Below are positions 34,771 to 45,611 of a stretch of DNA of 64,000 bases, piece after piece. The stretch's first letter is position 1; every line of letters starts with the position of its first letter. The stretch comes from Myotis daubentonii (Eukaryota; Chordata; Mammalia; Chiroptera; Vespertilionidae): positions 37,909,796 through 37,973,795 of the forward strand of contig NC_081842.1 of NCBI RefSeq assembly GCF_963259705.1, given 5' to 3'. Below the pieces are notes generated by a model. That model had not been told where the DNA came from. It ran no database searches and saw only the letters and a program-made list of their open reading frames with translations. A program made the position numbers and the translations under genes.

Positions 34771-34977
34771 TGCCTAGCTTGGTGTGGCTCAGTGGTTGAA
34801 CATCGACCTATGAACCAGGAGGTCACATTCCCAGTCAGGGCACATGCTGGAATTGTGGGCTCCATCCCACTGTGTGGGGCGTGCAGGAAGCAGCCAATCA
34901 ATGGTTCTCTATCATCATTGATATTCCTCTCTCTCTCTCCCTTCCTCTTTGAAATAAAAAAAATATATATTAAAAAA
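34771..34977 (+). mobile_element. VES SINE
   Basis: Sense VES: 'gtggctcagtggttgaacat', 'ctatgaaccaggaggtcaca', 'ccaatcaatggttctctatc', 'tttgaaataaaaaaaatata'. An imperfect target duplication (agagacaatttct / agagataacttcct) flanks it. Confidence 0.95.
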
Positions 34978-35024
34978 AGAGATAACTTCCTAATTTTTCT
35001 AGTTTATAATTTATCATGTCTTCT

Positions 35025-35483
35025 CTCTCCATTTCCTTAAAATCTATCAATGCCAGATAAGTTTTTTAAACAGAGTTGTGGTAGTCATTTTCATACTCAA
35101 AACTTTTCAGTGGCTCTCTATTCTAACTCTGATATGTCCATCTGACTTTGGTATTTATAGGGAACTCACACTTGGGCCCACCTTTCCCCTTTCAGACACC
35201 TATCTCATTCACCTCTCTGACATGACACTCAGCCAAATGTGTCTGAGTGATGAACTTTTCATACAGCACACTCCTTCTGGTCCCCTTTACTTTGTCCTTG
35301 TCACTTATTTCTTATGAACTGTCTGCATTCCCATCAATTACATTTACCCATCTTCCAGTGTTCAGAATTGCCTGGTGCCTGAAGCATTCCCAAATTCCTG
35401 CAAATGAACATGACTCCTCCTTTTCTCTAATTCCATCACTGAACTCCCTTTGTACTTCCCTCACATCAATCCAGCTTGCTTTC
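35025..35483 (+). mobile_element. L2-type LINE fragment
   Basis: Pyrimidine-rich sense text such as 'caaaacttttcagtggctct', 'ttcagacacctatctcattc' and 'tgcctggtgcctgaagca'. It is cut at 35484 by a Helitron. Confidence 0.5.
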
Positions 35484-36214
35484 TCAATATACATAAAAGC
35501 CTAAGCGACTGAATGACCGAATGACGAACTACTGGTCAACTGGTCACCATCATGCAAACTGACCACCAGAGGGCAGATACTCAATACAGAAACTGCCCCC
35601 TGGTGGTCAGTGTGCTCCCACAGTGGGAGTGCCACTCAGCTGACCGACCCGTACTGGTGGTCCACCAGCTGGGCGGCAGCCACTCACTCTCTCAGTAGTC
35701 TTGCAGGTCCAGTCTTTGGAGAATGGGCCAGACACCGATGGACCAGCGCCACTGGCATGATCCTGACAATGCTGCTGGCCTCCTGGAAGTTAGCCTTGGG
35801 CACTGTGGCCACTTCCCCTCCCTAGAAGCTCCACAAGGAAGAAACAATATAAAAGTGGCTGCCAAGTGGCTCCCAACAACCAGTGCTAACGTCAGCAAAG
35901 TGGATCTGGATCCTGAGCCAGCAAAGGCATCCCACCACCTGCCCAGAGAGCCAATTGCATCCCAGTCCTCCCTCATCCCCCTCCGGACAGGCTCCAGACA
36001 CAGGGCTCACACTGGCGAGCACCACTGTGGTGATGCGAGCCTCTCCCGATCAGGACTGACTGGGCGTGAGTCTGCAGCAGGCATAGCAGGGCCAGAATAA
36101 GTGGGAGTGGCAGGTAGAGCAGCAGGCGTTGTTGGACTGCTGGTATTGGCCCAATCCCCATGGGCCATGCCAAGGAACCCCACCCATGCATGAATCCATG
36201 CACTGGGCCTCTAG
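35484..36214 (+). mobile_element. HeliBat-type Helitron carrying an inverted CTCF-like pair
   Basis: 5' end 'tcaatatacataaaagccta' then 'agcgactgaatgaccgaatg'. The 3' end has hairpin 'gcatgaatccatgc' then 'actgggcctctag', followed by T at 36215. The first 130 bp hold two facing CTCF-like motifs. The centre (35690-36100) is unlike other copies, has an open frame of 125 codons and includes 'tataaaag' and 'acgtcagc'. That may be captured host DNA, but I do not recognise the source. Confidence 0.9.
35563..35606. promoter_or_regulatory. Inverted pair of CTCF-core-like motifs
   Basis: ccaccagagggcag at 35563-35576 (plus) and ctgccccctggtgg at 35593-35606 (minus) both match CCASYAGRKGGCRS fully and face each other 16 bp apart. 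They lie near the 5' end of the Helitron. Match to a published consensus only; function is inferred. Confidence 0.5.
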
Positions 36215-36228
36215 TAAATATATAATTA

Positions 36229-36437
36229 CTAGTGTCCCAGTGCATGGATTCATGCACATTAAAAGGAAATTAATTAGAATAAATATTTTTATATTGCTAT
36301 TTGCCCTTTCTCTATAAGTGTCAACCAAATTCATGATCAACAATGACAGGCTGAAACACACACGTGCGATTGGCACCAGTGAGAGCTTTATATGTATCAT
36401 GCATGTGCTAGTCAACTTAGCCTTTTATATATATAGA
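36229..36437 (-). mobile_element. Short HeliBat-type Helitron
   Basis: Reverse orientation, 209 bp. CTAG at 36229-36232 with hairpin 'tgcatggattcatgca', and 5' end at the right 'cttagccttttatatatata' then 'gat'. It faces the previous Helitron 3' end to 3' end, with 14 host bases between them. The interior is AT-rich and shares little with others. Confidence 0.85.
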
Positions 36438-36652
36438 TAAACTTGCTTAATTAGGTGGCAGCAACCTACTGGCTATAAGTGGATGGCAGAAAATTACAGG
36501 ACAGGGCAGGGCAGCAAGCAAGCGGGAGGTGGAGAGCTACAGGAGAGGGCAGGGCAACAAGCTATGAGGGGGGTGAGAGGGGAGCTACAGTAGGGCAGCA
36601 GCAGGTGGCAGCGACCTACTGGTGTACAGATTTGTGCACAGGGCTACTAGTA
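36438..36652 (+). mobile_element. Helitron 3' end on a segment flanked by direct repeats
   Basis: The 3' end is clear: 'gtgtacagatttgtgcac' hairpin, 'agggctactag', T at 36651. No normal Helitron 5' end is present. A 19-bp sequence, ggtggcagcaacctactgg, begins the segment (36454) and recurs at 36603 with one change. Outside, 'tatagataaa..tgcttaattag' occurs at 36432-36454 and 36653-36673. Origin unclear: a 5'-truncated Helitron or a duplicated junction. Confidence 0.65.
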
Positions 36653-36889
36653 TATAGATAAATGCTTAATTAGAACTGCTTTCTGATTTAGCTAAATTAT
36701 TTCCAGCCCAGTGAAGTACCCCAACTTCTCTTTCAGGTAATTTTCAACAACACAGCAGTACATATCAACATGAAGTAGATTATTATTGTAGATCACACAG
36801 GGAGAAAAAAGGTAAAATATGTAACTGTAGCAGTGTTGGGTTATATTCTATGCAGTGAGAAGACCTGAAATCATTTTCAAGTTCTAGCA

Positions 36890-37070
36890 TTTCTTCTTTT
36901 CAGTCAAAAAGAAGTTTCTAATCTCCTAAATCTCCATTGTCTTGCTAATGAAAAGAAAATAGGATTCTACTGAGTCTCCTCTCTACCTACTCCAGGACTT
37001 CTGTAAGGATCAAATGAGATGCACAGGAAAACGCTTCACAAACATTTGGTTAAACTATAAAATATTTGCA
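36890..37070 (+). mobile_element. MIR-like SINE fragment
   Basis: Weak sense MIR: 'ttctgtaaggatcaaatgag', 'gcttcacaaacatttgg'. Confidence 0.45.
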
Positions 37071-37134
37071 CCTGGCTATAAAGCAAGTCATGTTCCTGGG
37101 CTGAAGAAACTCCAAGGAGGCTAGTTGCTAGCGA

Positions 37135-37475
37135 GAGGAAGCCAGGCGTTGCAACATGACATCATTACCTGGCACCCACATTGACTGTTTCTGGGCTGGG
37201 CTGGGCTGTGGGCTGCATTTTGTGCCATGGGGTCTTGGCAGTGTTGGCTGCAATTTGGTGGGGTGTCGCTCTGGGGTAGTGGCGGGGCCTGTGTCCCATT
37301 TGGGGAAAACCGAGTGTGGGTTTGTCAGCACCAGGTCCATGGTGCTGATTCTTTGTAAATGGCCAGTGCGCATCACAGCAGCTCCTGCATTGAGCATCTG
37401 CCCCCTGGTGGTCAGTGCATGTCATAGCTACCAGTTTGTGGGGAGGACAGACACTTAGCCTTTTATATATAGAGA
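37135..37475 (-). mobile_element. HeliBat-type Helitron, 3'-truncated
   Basis: The 5' end is at the right ('gacagacacttagcctttta' then 'tatatagaga'). Body matches the copy at 63731-64000 along at least 250 bp ('tgtaaatggccagtgc', 'gtagtggcggggcctgtg'). No CTAG hairpin is found on the left, so the 3' end is lost; the left limit is uncertain (37100-37180). Confidence 0.8.
37398..37411 (-). promoter_or_regulatory. CTCF-core-like motif in a Helitron
   Basis: ctgccccctggtgg; its reverse complement fits CCASYAGRKGGCRS at all 14 positions. It is at the same place in the Helitron as the first motif of the copy at 35484. Confidence 0.5.
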
Positions 37476-38722
37476 TCTTACATTGTTTCCCGATGATGAG
37501 GGTCTTGAGTCTCTAGCACTATGAACTGAACACAACGTATAAAAGTATTTCAGGCACGTTTCATTAAAGTGTATTGAAAGATTAGAATGCAATGTATTCT
37601 CTTTTATCTGAAATATGGAAAAGGGGGCCTAATGGGAAGGCCCAGGAATTATCAACCTAATAATTAGAGGGCTTTTTCCTTATAATTTTGATCTCTAAAC
37701 TCTCTATACTTTTTTCCTTAAACCAGCTATCACCTTTCCTCTCTCATATACACTCTCACAAACACACACATGGATAAGGATGGGACTTTTTTTTTTTTAA
37801 CTGTTAAAGATAAGAAAGAATAATTCACTACAGTTATTCTGAGATGGGCAAAAATATCTAATGTCATTTACATTAAAAGAGTATTTAGTTAAGGAAAAAA
37901 CTATTAACATTTCAGAGGAGAAAATAAGTATTATCCCTATACTATACTATACTACAAAACTTTGTGCAGAGAAAAAAGATTATATATTTAAGAAGAAAAC
38001 TATGTGTTCCAGATATACCTGGTAGAATGTAAAATAAAAAGTATGAGAGGGAGAGAGTTTGAACAGCTTCTGTTCTGTTTACAGCAAAACTATGAACATT
38101 TGAACATTTAGTGACATCTGGACAAAAAGAATAAGCCGGAAAAACAATCTGTCTTTTGTGACACATTTTTGAGATGGATCCAAGGAACAACTTTTAGGGA
38201 CAAAATAGAAAATGAGTGTTTTTTATATTGGAGAGTATGTTATTCATCCTTTCCCAGAGCTGCAGCTCAGTTGCTACATCCCCTGTAATTGTTGGTGCTC
38301 AGCCCTCAGGAACACTCCTCTGGTTGAGTGACATGGCTCATCTGGAAGCTTTGACAACTAACATCGCCGCTGCTGGTTTTGTTGCTTCTAATGAGCGTCC
38401 TAGTGCAAGTTATGTGTCTTGGCTGTGTAATGGTAACAACTGGAAATGCCTTTTCTAATATCTTCTGTAGTAAATAATGAAGGAGCCAGCGGGGCTTCCT
38501 TTAAGTTATCCCGAGTAAGTCCAAGGTTCCCCTTGACAGCCTTTTGTTATTGATTTCATTGAGATAAAAACAAAAGCAAAATGAACACTGAATTCACTAT
38601 AAAAACTGCAAGTTCCTCATGCACAAACTAAGTATGGAGTGGCTAAATGAGACCAGGAGAGAAGGAAGAGTGTTTCCTACATCAAGACTGATTTAGAAAG
38701 CGATTTTACATTTTAAGTCACC
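37476..38722. other. Unassigned DNA
   Basis: No repeat recognised. A plus frame at 38216-38458 (80 codons) is more GC-balanced than its surroundings but matches no family I know. Confidence 0.4.
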
Positions 38723-38740
38723 AGCACATTAACCTCTTCA

Positions 38741-38945
38741 TTTTATTTTTTTAAAATATATTTTTATTGATTACAGAGAGGAAGAGAGAGGGAGAGAGAT
38801 AGAAACATCAATGATGAGAGAGAATCCTTGATCAGCTGCCTCCTGCACACCCCTACACTGGGGATCAAGCCTGCAACCCGGGCATAGGCTCTGACCAGGA
38901 ATCGAACCGTCATTGATGCTCAATCACTGAGCCATGTCTACTGGG
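38741..38945 (-). mobile_element. VES SINE with target duplication
   Basis: Antisense VES from 'tttttattgattacagagag' to 'gagccatgtctactggg'. Flanked by agcacattaacctcttca (38723-38740) and agcacattagtctcttta (38946-38963). Confidence 0.95.
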
Positions 38946-38979
38946 AGCACATTAGTCTCTTTATACTAATAAACTATAT

Positions 38980-39560
38980 TTCCTCCTCACCAGTGCTCCC
39001 CTGACCGCCTTGATTGGAGCCCTTGAATGGTGAGAATTTCTGCCACAGAAGACCCAGGCTCCTCAGATAGGCTCTCCACTCTGCTGCATGGATGTTTCAA
39101 AATGTACATCAGAGCATGTCATCTGCTGCCATTCTTCTGAAGCTTCCTCCTTAGCAGGCCACCCGAGGCCTGTGAAGACTTGACCCTCCTTGGCTCTCAC
39201 TGCTCTCCCTCTTGTTTCCCTGACATCTGTACACAGTCATATGGGAGGGTTGTGTATTGTCCCCCTAACCTGTGATGCTCTCTTTGGCTTTTATGACCTC
39301 TCCCGAATGTTCTTGCCCTCCCCCTTGGTTCCCAGGCTGTTTCCTACTCAATCTTTCAATCTCAGTGCATTCAGCAATTCTTCAGAGGTGCCTCCTCCCC
39401 CCTCCTCATGTGTCCACGTCCTCTTGTGATCCCTTCCTCATCGCTTTTACCTCACTGTGTTGTCATGGCAGTGACTGTCTCCCAGCGAGGCAGTGAGCTC
39501 TGTGGGGACCATTTGCTATGCCTTTTTTGTCTTTCTATCAACATTCTCTGACATAGGGCC
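38980..39560 (+). mobile_element. L2 LINE 3' region
   Basis: Sense L2: 'cagagcatgtcatctgctgc', 'gaagcttcctccttagcagg', 'tttcctactcaatctttcaa', 'aggcagtgagctctgtgggg'. Frames at 39190-39496 are L2 remnants, not genes. Confidence 0.65.
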
Positions 39561-40466
39561 ATTAACTGGGGATGTATCAATTATGGGTTTGTTAAAATAA
39601 GACCCATTCTAAATTGTGTAGAAGTAACATATATTTTATATAACATCCTCCCCTCCTCCTGCCATTCTTCTTTTCAAGTTACCCCTTTTCTGTACCAAAT
39701 TTAACACAAAACAGTATTTTTGGTTTGTTTGGTTTTTGTTTGTTTTTATGAAAACATCTAGGAGGAATATATTCAACATATTTCTGCAGGTCACAAGACC
39801 AATAACCAATTGCTGTTCAGGTGACTTTGTGCATTTTTGCGTATACAGCAGATAGCTCTGAGCTCCGTAGCAGAACCTGTCTGGTCAGTTCATTGCGGTG
39901 TTACTTTTGATTAGATTGATAAGCACAAACCACACTCCTTGGGATGGTGATCAGGAATATTGGTGCTTGTGGGTCTCTGATGAAAAATAGACTAACCTCT
40001 TCAGTATATGATCTGAAGTTACCTTAAGAATGTTTGGGAAAATTGATCTGTAGCTGAATCTGCAGTCACAGTCCACAGCCTAGAGAAGAAATCACACATC
40101 CAGAGACCATGCTCCAGGAAGTATTATTGATGGTGATGAAAATATGCTCAGAAAGAGCAATAAATCAGGGGCTATTTGACCCATTTCATGAACTGCAATC
40201 CATGTTAGCTTTCTATAGTACATATTCTTCAATGTGTTCACCATCTTTTCCCATTCTCCAGAATACACAAACACATGTGTGGGCACACACACACACACTC
40301 CTGACATATTTATGAAGGAAATAACCCAGCCAAGAGAGATGGATACAGTGAGAACAGATATTTTATTTTACTGAAAAGCGCAGCAACTTGCAAACATAAA
40401 TTGTTGGGAAAGCAATTGTTGCTGTTTGATAATAAGGAAAACACTGTTAGTATTTTGAACACAAGA
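39561..40466. other. Unassigned DNA
   Basis: A short (CA)n at 40283-40297. No gene seen. Confidence 0.4.
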
Positions 40467-40806
40467 TCCTATTTAATAAAAGGATAATATGCAAATAGAC
40501 TGTACAGCAGAAAAACTGGTCACTATGATGCACACTGACCACCAGGGGACAGATGCTCAATGCAGGAGCTACCCCCTGGTGGTCAGTGCACTCCCACAGG
40601 GGGAGCACCACTCAGCCAGAAGCTGGGCTCATGGCTGGCGAGTGCAGTGATGGTGGCGGAAACCTCTCCTGCCTCTGTGGCATCACTAAGGATGTCCCAC
40701 TGATGGCCTCGGCCCGCCCCCCGGGCTCCTGGACTGCAAGAGGGCTCAGACCAGGTTGAGGGACACCCCCCCACCAGTGCACAAATCTTGTGCACCAGGC
40801 CTCTAG
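40467..40806 (+). mobile_element. HeliBat-type Helitron, complete ends
   Basis: 5' end 'tcctatttaataaaaggata' then 'atatgcaaatagactg'. 3' end hairpin 'gtgcacaaatcttgtgcac' and 'caggcctctag', host A 40466 and T 40807. Short internal deletion form of the lineage with the CTCF-like inverted pair. Confidence 0.95.
40539..40582. promoter_or_regulatory. Decayed inverted pair of CTCF-core-like motifs
   Basis: ccaccaggggacag (plus, 40539-40552) and ctaccccctggtgg (minus, 40569-40582) each miss one position of CCASYAGRKGGCRS. Layout and 16-bp spacing equal the pair at 35563-35606. Confidence 0.45.
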
Positions 40807-41565
40807 TATTATTATGATTAGAAGAGCTGCTTCATTTATAATGTCCCTCTTAGCAGTGAGTTACAGTTGACGATAAAGAAGCTGAGCTCCCACGTTCATA
40901 GTTGTTATATAAGTCCTCTCTCTCCTTAAGTTCTTCTCTTTAGGCTCCAGGTTGCTAGAAGGCAGACATAAAAGTATCCATAGCTACTGCTCAGATGTTG
41001 GTCAAAATTTTGTGCCTCCTATAAGTGGCTTTCTCTAGAGATTGGAGCATTTCTTATAGTAAAAAGTGTATGAATCTGGCTCAAATATTATTTTATTTAA
41101 AGCACAATCTCCTTTGGAATGGATTGATTTCAAATAAGTTTTATTGCAGGATTGAAAAGGACTCATTTTAAGGCTGTCTGATTTTCCTTTGACATAGCAC
41201 AATTATGGGGAGCGTTTGGCGAGCTGAGCCCACAGCAGCTGTGGGAGTGGAAAACAGCAGAGGGTCAGGGCTGCCTGGAGACCAGGGCATGGAAGCAGCC
41301 AGGGGCTGAAGTTTTAGTAATCAGGAGAGAAGGACTTGCTCAAGCTCTATTTCATTTCACTTCATCCTCACCTGAAGCTTGCAATGGAAATTGTACTGTT
41401 CTCTTTTATGTGGGAAGAATCTACTAGAGATTTTAGAGATTTGTTTACACAGGTTGTGCATGGCAAGAGGCAGAGTTCCCATCCAGGTACTTTGAAGCAA
41501 TGCTCTTTCTTACATCCTACAACACAGGGTATCACCCACAGCAGACTTGGGAGTCGCTACATGGA
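40807..41565. other. Unassigned DNA
   Basis: Nothing recognised; 41210-41330 is locally GC-richer. Confidence 0.4.
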
Positions 41566-41760
41566 TTTTCTTCAGCCCAGACACTTCACATGTGGTTTGG
41601 GGCGAATCACTTATCCTCTCAGGGCTCGTTTCCTCAGCCTTCAGCACAGTTCAGAATGCCTTCTTGTGTTCTTTGTGGGGGTGTGGTGACAACCCTACAA
41701 AATAGTTCATGTCAGAAGCCCCTTTGTAAATTACAAAGCATCAAATGAATATAAACCTGG
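41566..41760 (+). mobile_element. MIR SINE
   Basis: Sense MIR: 'gtttggggcgaatcacttat', 'cctctcagggctcgtttcct', then 'tttgtaaattacaaagcatc'. It underlies the 117-codon plus frame 41336-41689, which is therefore not a gene. Confidence 0.65.
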
Positions 41761-43245
41761 CTGATTATTCATACAGCCCTTGGCCCACACCCGAAGGGTT
41801 GGGACACCAAGAAAGAGTAGAGCAATTTTAGAGACACTGTTTTTCTGGTCTATGAACTTTCACAATTGCATAAAGATTTCTTTGCTGTGAGGGTTGATTA
41901 ATTATAGCTGCTGGTCTTCAGTGCATGGCTTATCTTATACACAATTAATTATTCCATAAATCAAATAAGCAAGTTGTTGGCAAATGACATCTGCAGTCTT
42001 AGAGCTGACAGCAAAATATATTATGCTCCATAAATATCTCAGGCCAGCTTTTATTTTCTAGACATTTTGGTGCTGGTACTCAGGAACAGATTGTTACTAA
42101 GGAAAAGCACTTATGCTTGCTGGTGATGGCAGAAGGTGTCCAGCCCTCTCAGCAGGTCAGTGGGCATCTCTTGCAGTTCTGACCTCAGATCAGCTGGCTC
42201 ATTTGACAACTGAAGATAAGTGATACTTCATTGAAATAATTTTGTCAGTACTAGCTCACTCACTTTGTTCTGAGAATGCTGGTCCCTGAATACTGTATTA
42301 TTTTACTGACATTATGTGACCCTGATTCCTTCCTCTAGCAACAGAACCTAGAATTGTGCCTGGCACATAGTAGGCACTCAACATATACTCTACCTCTACC
42401 TCTACCTCAGTATCCAACCTAAGCCATTTACCTTTAGTTTCCTCATCTCTGACTGATTGCTTCTCCCTTGCAACTTCACTTGACCTTCAATGTCTTAAAC
42501 TGGCGCAGACCCTGCTATATTCATCTGGATTGAACCTTAGCCTAGGGTCTTGATTGTCTATATACTTCCAGTCAGCTCACACCTGACAAATTGCAGCTTT
42601 GAACATGATCTCTCTACCCTCCTTTATGAGCACTGGCCTACCCAGGCAGAAGGATGACCCCTTGCGTAGTAACCGTGGGTGGCTTGATTTAATGTATTTT
42701 AACATCACTCACAAAATGTCTTTTTCCACTTCTCATCAAGGTCAGAACTTCTTAATAGGGATATTTGCAATGTAATCTATTCTTGACCTAGAGAGGTATA
42801 ACTTATTTTCAGTTATTTCATTTGGTAAATTATCCGTGTATTGGTGAATTATAAAATAAGCTTGTCTTTTACCATTCCATTATCCTTTGGCTCTTTTCTC
42901 TTTACACATTAGCATGTCTATTAAAATGGAAATGTTAATTTGTTTGAACCTTAAATATTTCTCAAAAAACAATAAACTCTGTATTTCCATGCATACCATC
43001 ATAATAGTATTCTAATCTCTCATGACATGTTTACTGTATTTCATTGATTCTAATATGCACACCTTTTACATTTTAATATTTATGAAATTGGCTGTAGAAT
43101 TGAAGACATCTTAGTACTATTTCATGATTTAATGGACAGTATTTATTCTTTCTTAGGACTGTATAAAACAGTGGCATATTATATAACCCTGGTTGTCTTC
43201 GAATTGACACAAAGTAATTTAAATTTAATCATAGCCAACATTTGT
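41761..43245. other. Unassigned, possibly constrained at 41860-42080
   Basis: 41860-42080 is AT-rich but balanced, with homeodomain-like TAATTA sites (41899, 41943, 41948); it has the look of a conserved non-coding element, which I cannot test. An L2 3' tail ('gtgcctggcacatagtaggc') lies at 42355-42385, followed by a short CTCTAC repeat at 42389-42408. Confidence 0.35.
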
Positions 43246-45215
43246 AGTTCACATTTGATGGATATTGTGCAGTGTGTAGTTCAATCTCATTCCATCCTTC
43301 TTTTGCTGTGCTTCTCTTATTGCATAAGCTGCAATGGTTAAAATTTTCCCAGCCTTCAATGCAGCTAGAGCTGAGGCTGAGAATTGAATGGTTTTGCTAA
43401 CTAGATAAACACACAAATCCTGGAAAGTGAAATCCGGTTCCCTTTGAGTGAACAAGGTCTTGAAGACAACGTGTTCCTTCGCAGAAGCATTCCAGTGGCC
43501 TCCCAGCTTCTTGAGCCCCAGGGGCAGCTGTGGAAGCAGCAGCAACAGCTTCTGGGCGTTCCTGATTCCCGCTTCCAGATCTCTGGACTGCTGTGTGTAC
43601 TGTGCTCTTTGACCTAGGCCTTCTGGTGGTGGGATCAAAGGTTCCCTAGTCGGTGAGTTTTGTGTTGTTCTGTGAGCAATTTCTGGAAGCTCAGCTTAGA
43701 ATGAGTTCTTCTAGCCCTTCTAACAATTTTTTTAAATTTCTTGTATCTATTGGATAACTTCCTGTTTAAAATACTGGGACTAGTTTGGGGGTAACAGTTA
43801 CACCAGATGGAGAAATTAATTACATTTTAAAACAAATAGATGTGTCCAAAAATGAGGTCCTTTACTTATTTCCTTAAATCAATCCTAGCAATTTAAAATA
43901 TTTTTAGTTATTTTTTTTTCATACACAAATGTCAGGGTTTGTTATTGTGCTTGAAGTAAACAATTCAATACAAATGATTTTCTTTAGAGAAACCACTGCA
44001 CTTAGTATTTCTACAACCTCAGAATATGACTATCGAAGAAACATTATTGTTTCAACAACTTCAATTTTTTTATCTAAGGCAGAAGAGTGTAAGTAAATAA
44101 GTAGGTGGCTACATAAATAAATCACTGTTAAATTATAGAAAAAGAACTACACAAAATACTCTCACATTTACTCATTTGTCACTTGAAGAAATGGAGTTTA
44201 ATGAAAACAACAAAACAAAACAAAGCCACTACATAGAATATCAACATGAAACATCAGTCTGACCTTAAATAAGAAATTTCATTTTATTATGACTCAGGTC
44301 TTCTTTCTATAAATATGGAGAATAAGACCTGTCACTAGCTTGTATTTCAAGGATATTGTCAAGAAGAGGAATATTAGGTAATGTCTTTGCATATACTTTG
44401 GAAAAAACTTGTAAGTTTTGGGTCTTATTAAACTTGGATTTTGTGCCCTTAGTATTATTCTTATTACTAAGACTTCATAGTGATCAAAGTTAAAATTAAA
44501 CATATATAGAAGATTGATCTAATTAAAAAACCACAGATCTTTCAAAATTGCTGTTTCAGTCTGCACTGTGAAAGAGCTCGGTGCATAGATATGATAATGA
44601 AATATATCCCAAGGTTAAACCAGGACTTCTCTGAAAGCCATTAGGGATCAGTTCAAAGCTAAAAATAATTCACTAATAAATGTTTCTCATTTCAAGTTCT
44701 CTTCTCAGAAATGATTAAAAGGTACATTTCAGAGACCAATAATTTTTAGGTTAACCATCACTTTTTTGTCTGAGATTTCCCCCCTCTCTTAGTGTGTAGA
44801 TTTGTGACTTAAGATCAATGTGTTCAGTGAAAAGTTTCCTTTAGGATATATCAGTAATGTTGAACAAAGAGAAAAATAAATCAGTCACATGCCTTTTCCT
44901 TAAAATAATATTTTCATTTCTATTAAGTCTATTTAAAAAATCAAATTGGTGCCTCCAGCTGGTATCTCTTATGTGATTTTCTATTGGTTCAACCAGAATT
45001 AGATATCAAAGAAGTTGATTAAAATATAAGGATAAAAGTAATTTCAAGTTTAGTGTTTGACTATTTCCCTATTACCAAGGTGAGAACAAATGTATGTCTT
45101 TCCACCTTTAGTTATGGAAGAGACTTATATATTTGAGTTATTATATCTATTTTTAAGTAGCAAGAATAGAAATTCCAAGTAGTTTGCATTTCTATTGTTA
45201 ATGCTTGCAAGATAG
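43246..45215. other. Unassigned; includes a 129-codon minus frame
   Basis: The minus frame 43249-43638 lies in a GC-balanced block (43350-43650) with 'ttcccagccttcaatgcagc', which hints at an old interspersed repeat. No known domain. 43700-45215 is AT-rich with nothing recognised. Confidence 0.35.
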
Positions 45216-45445
45216 TTTAATGTGGTGGTTAGATGTACAAATTCTTGTGGTGACTGCATGAGCTCAAAATCTGCTATACCAATTTATTAGTTGGTGATTT
45301 AGGATAAATTACTTAACTTCTCTGTGTTTTTCAGTTTGTAAAAGGATAAAATGACAGTAGCTACCTTTTAGGGTCTTCATTGGCATTAAATGGATTACTA
45401 CATTTAAGAAGGGTTTATAACAGAGCCTGGATCATGCAAGTGCCC
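45216..45445 (+). mobile_element. MIR SINE
   Basis: Near full-length sense MIR: 'gtggtggttagatgtacaaa', 'ttacttaacttctctgtgtt', 'gtctataa'-like tail region 'taacagagcctggatcatgc'. Confidence 0.65.
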
Positions 45446-45611
45446 AAATAGCTGTTGTCATTTCCTGTGAAGGGATCACTTCCCACCATTTACAATAACA
45501 TCTCACTTCCTAATGTGCATGGCCTATCATATTTAGAAACTTTATTTATCACGTGGTCAAAGCCAAATGAAAATTCCTTCTTCTACTTCATACATTTTAT
45601 ATTATGTTAAA

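Noticed and set aside
41336..41689. 117-codon plus frame as a gene
   Set aside because: Its second half runs through a MIR SINE.
43249..43638. 129-codon minus frame as a gene
   Set aside because: No domain or family match recognised, no splice or promoter context, and the DNA has the look of an old interspersed repeat.
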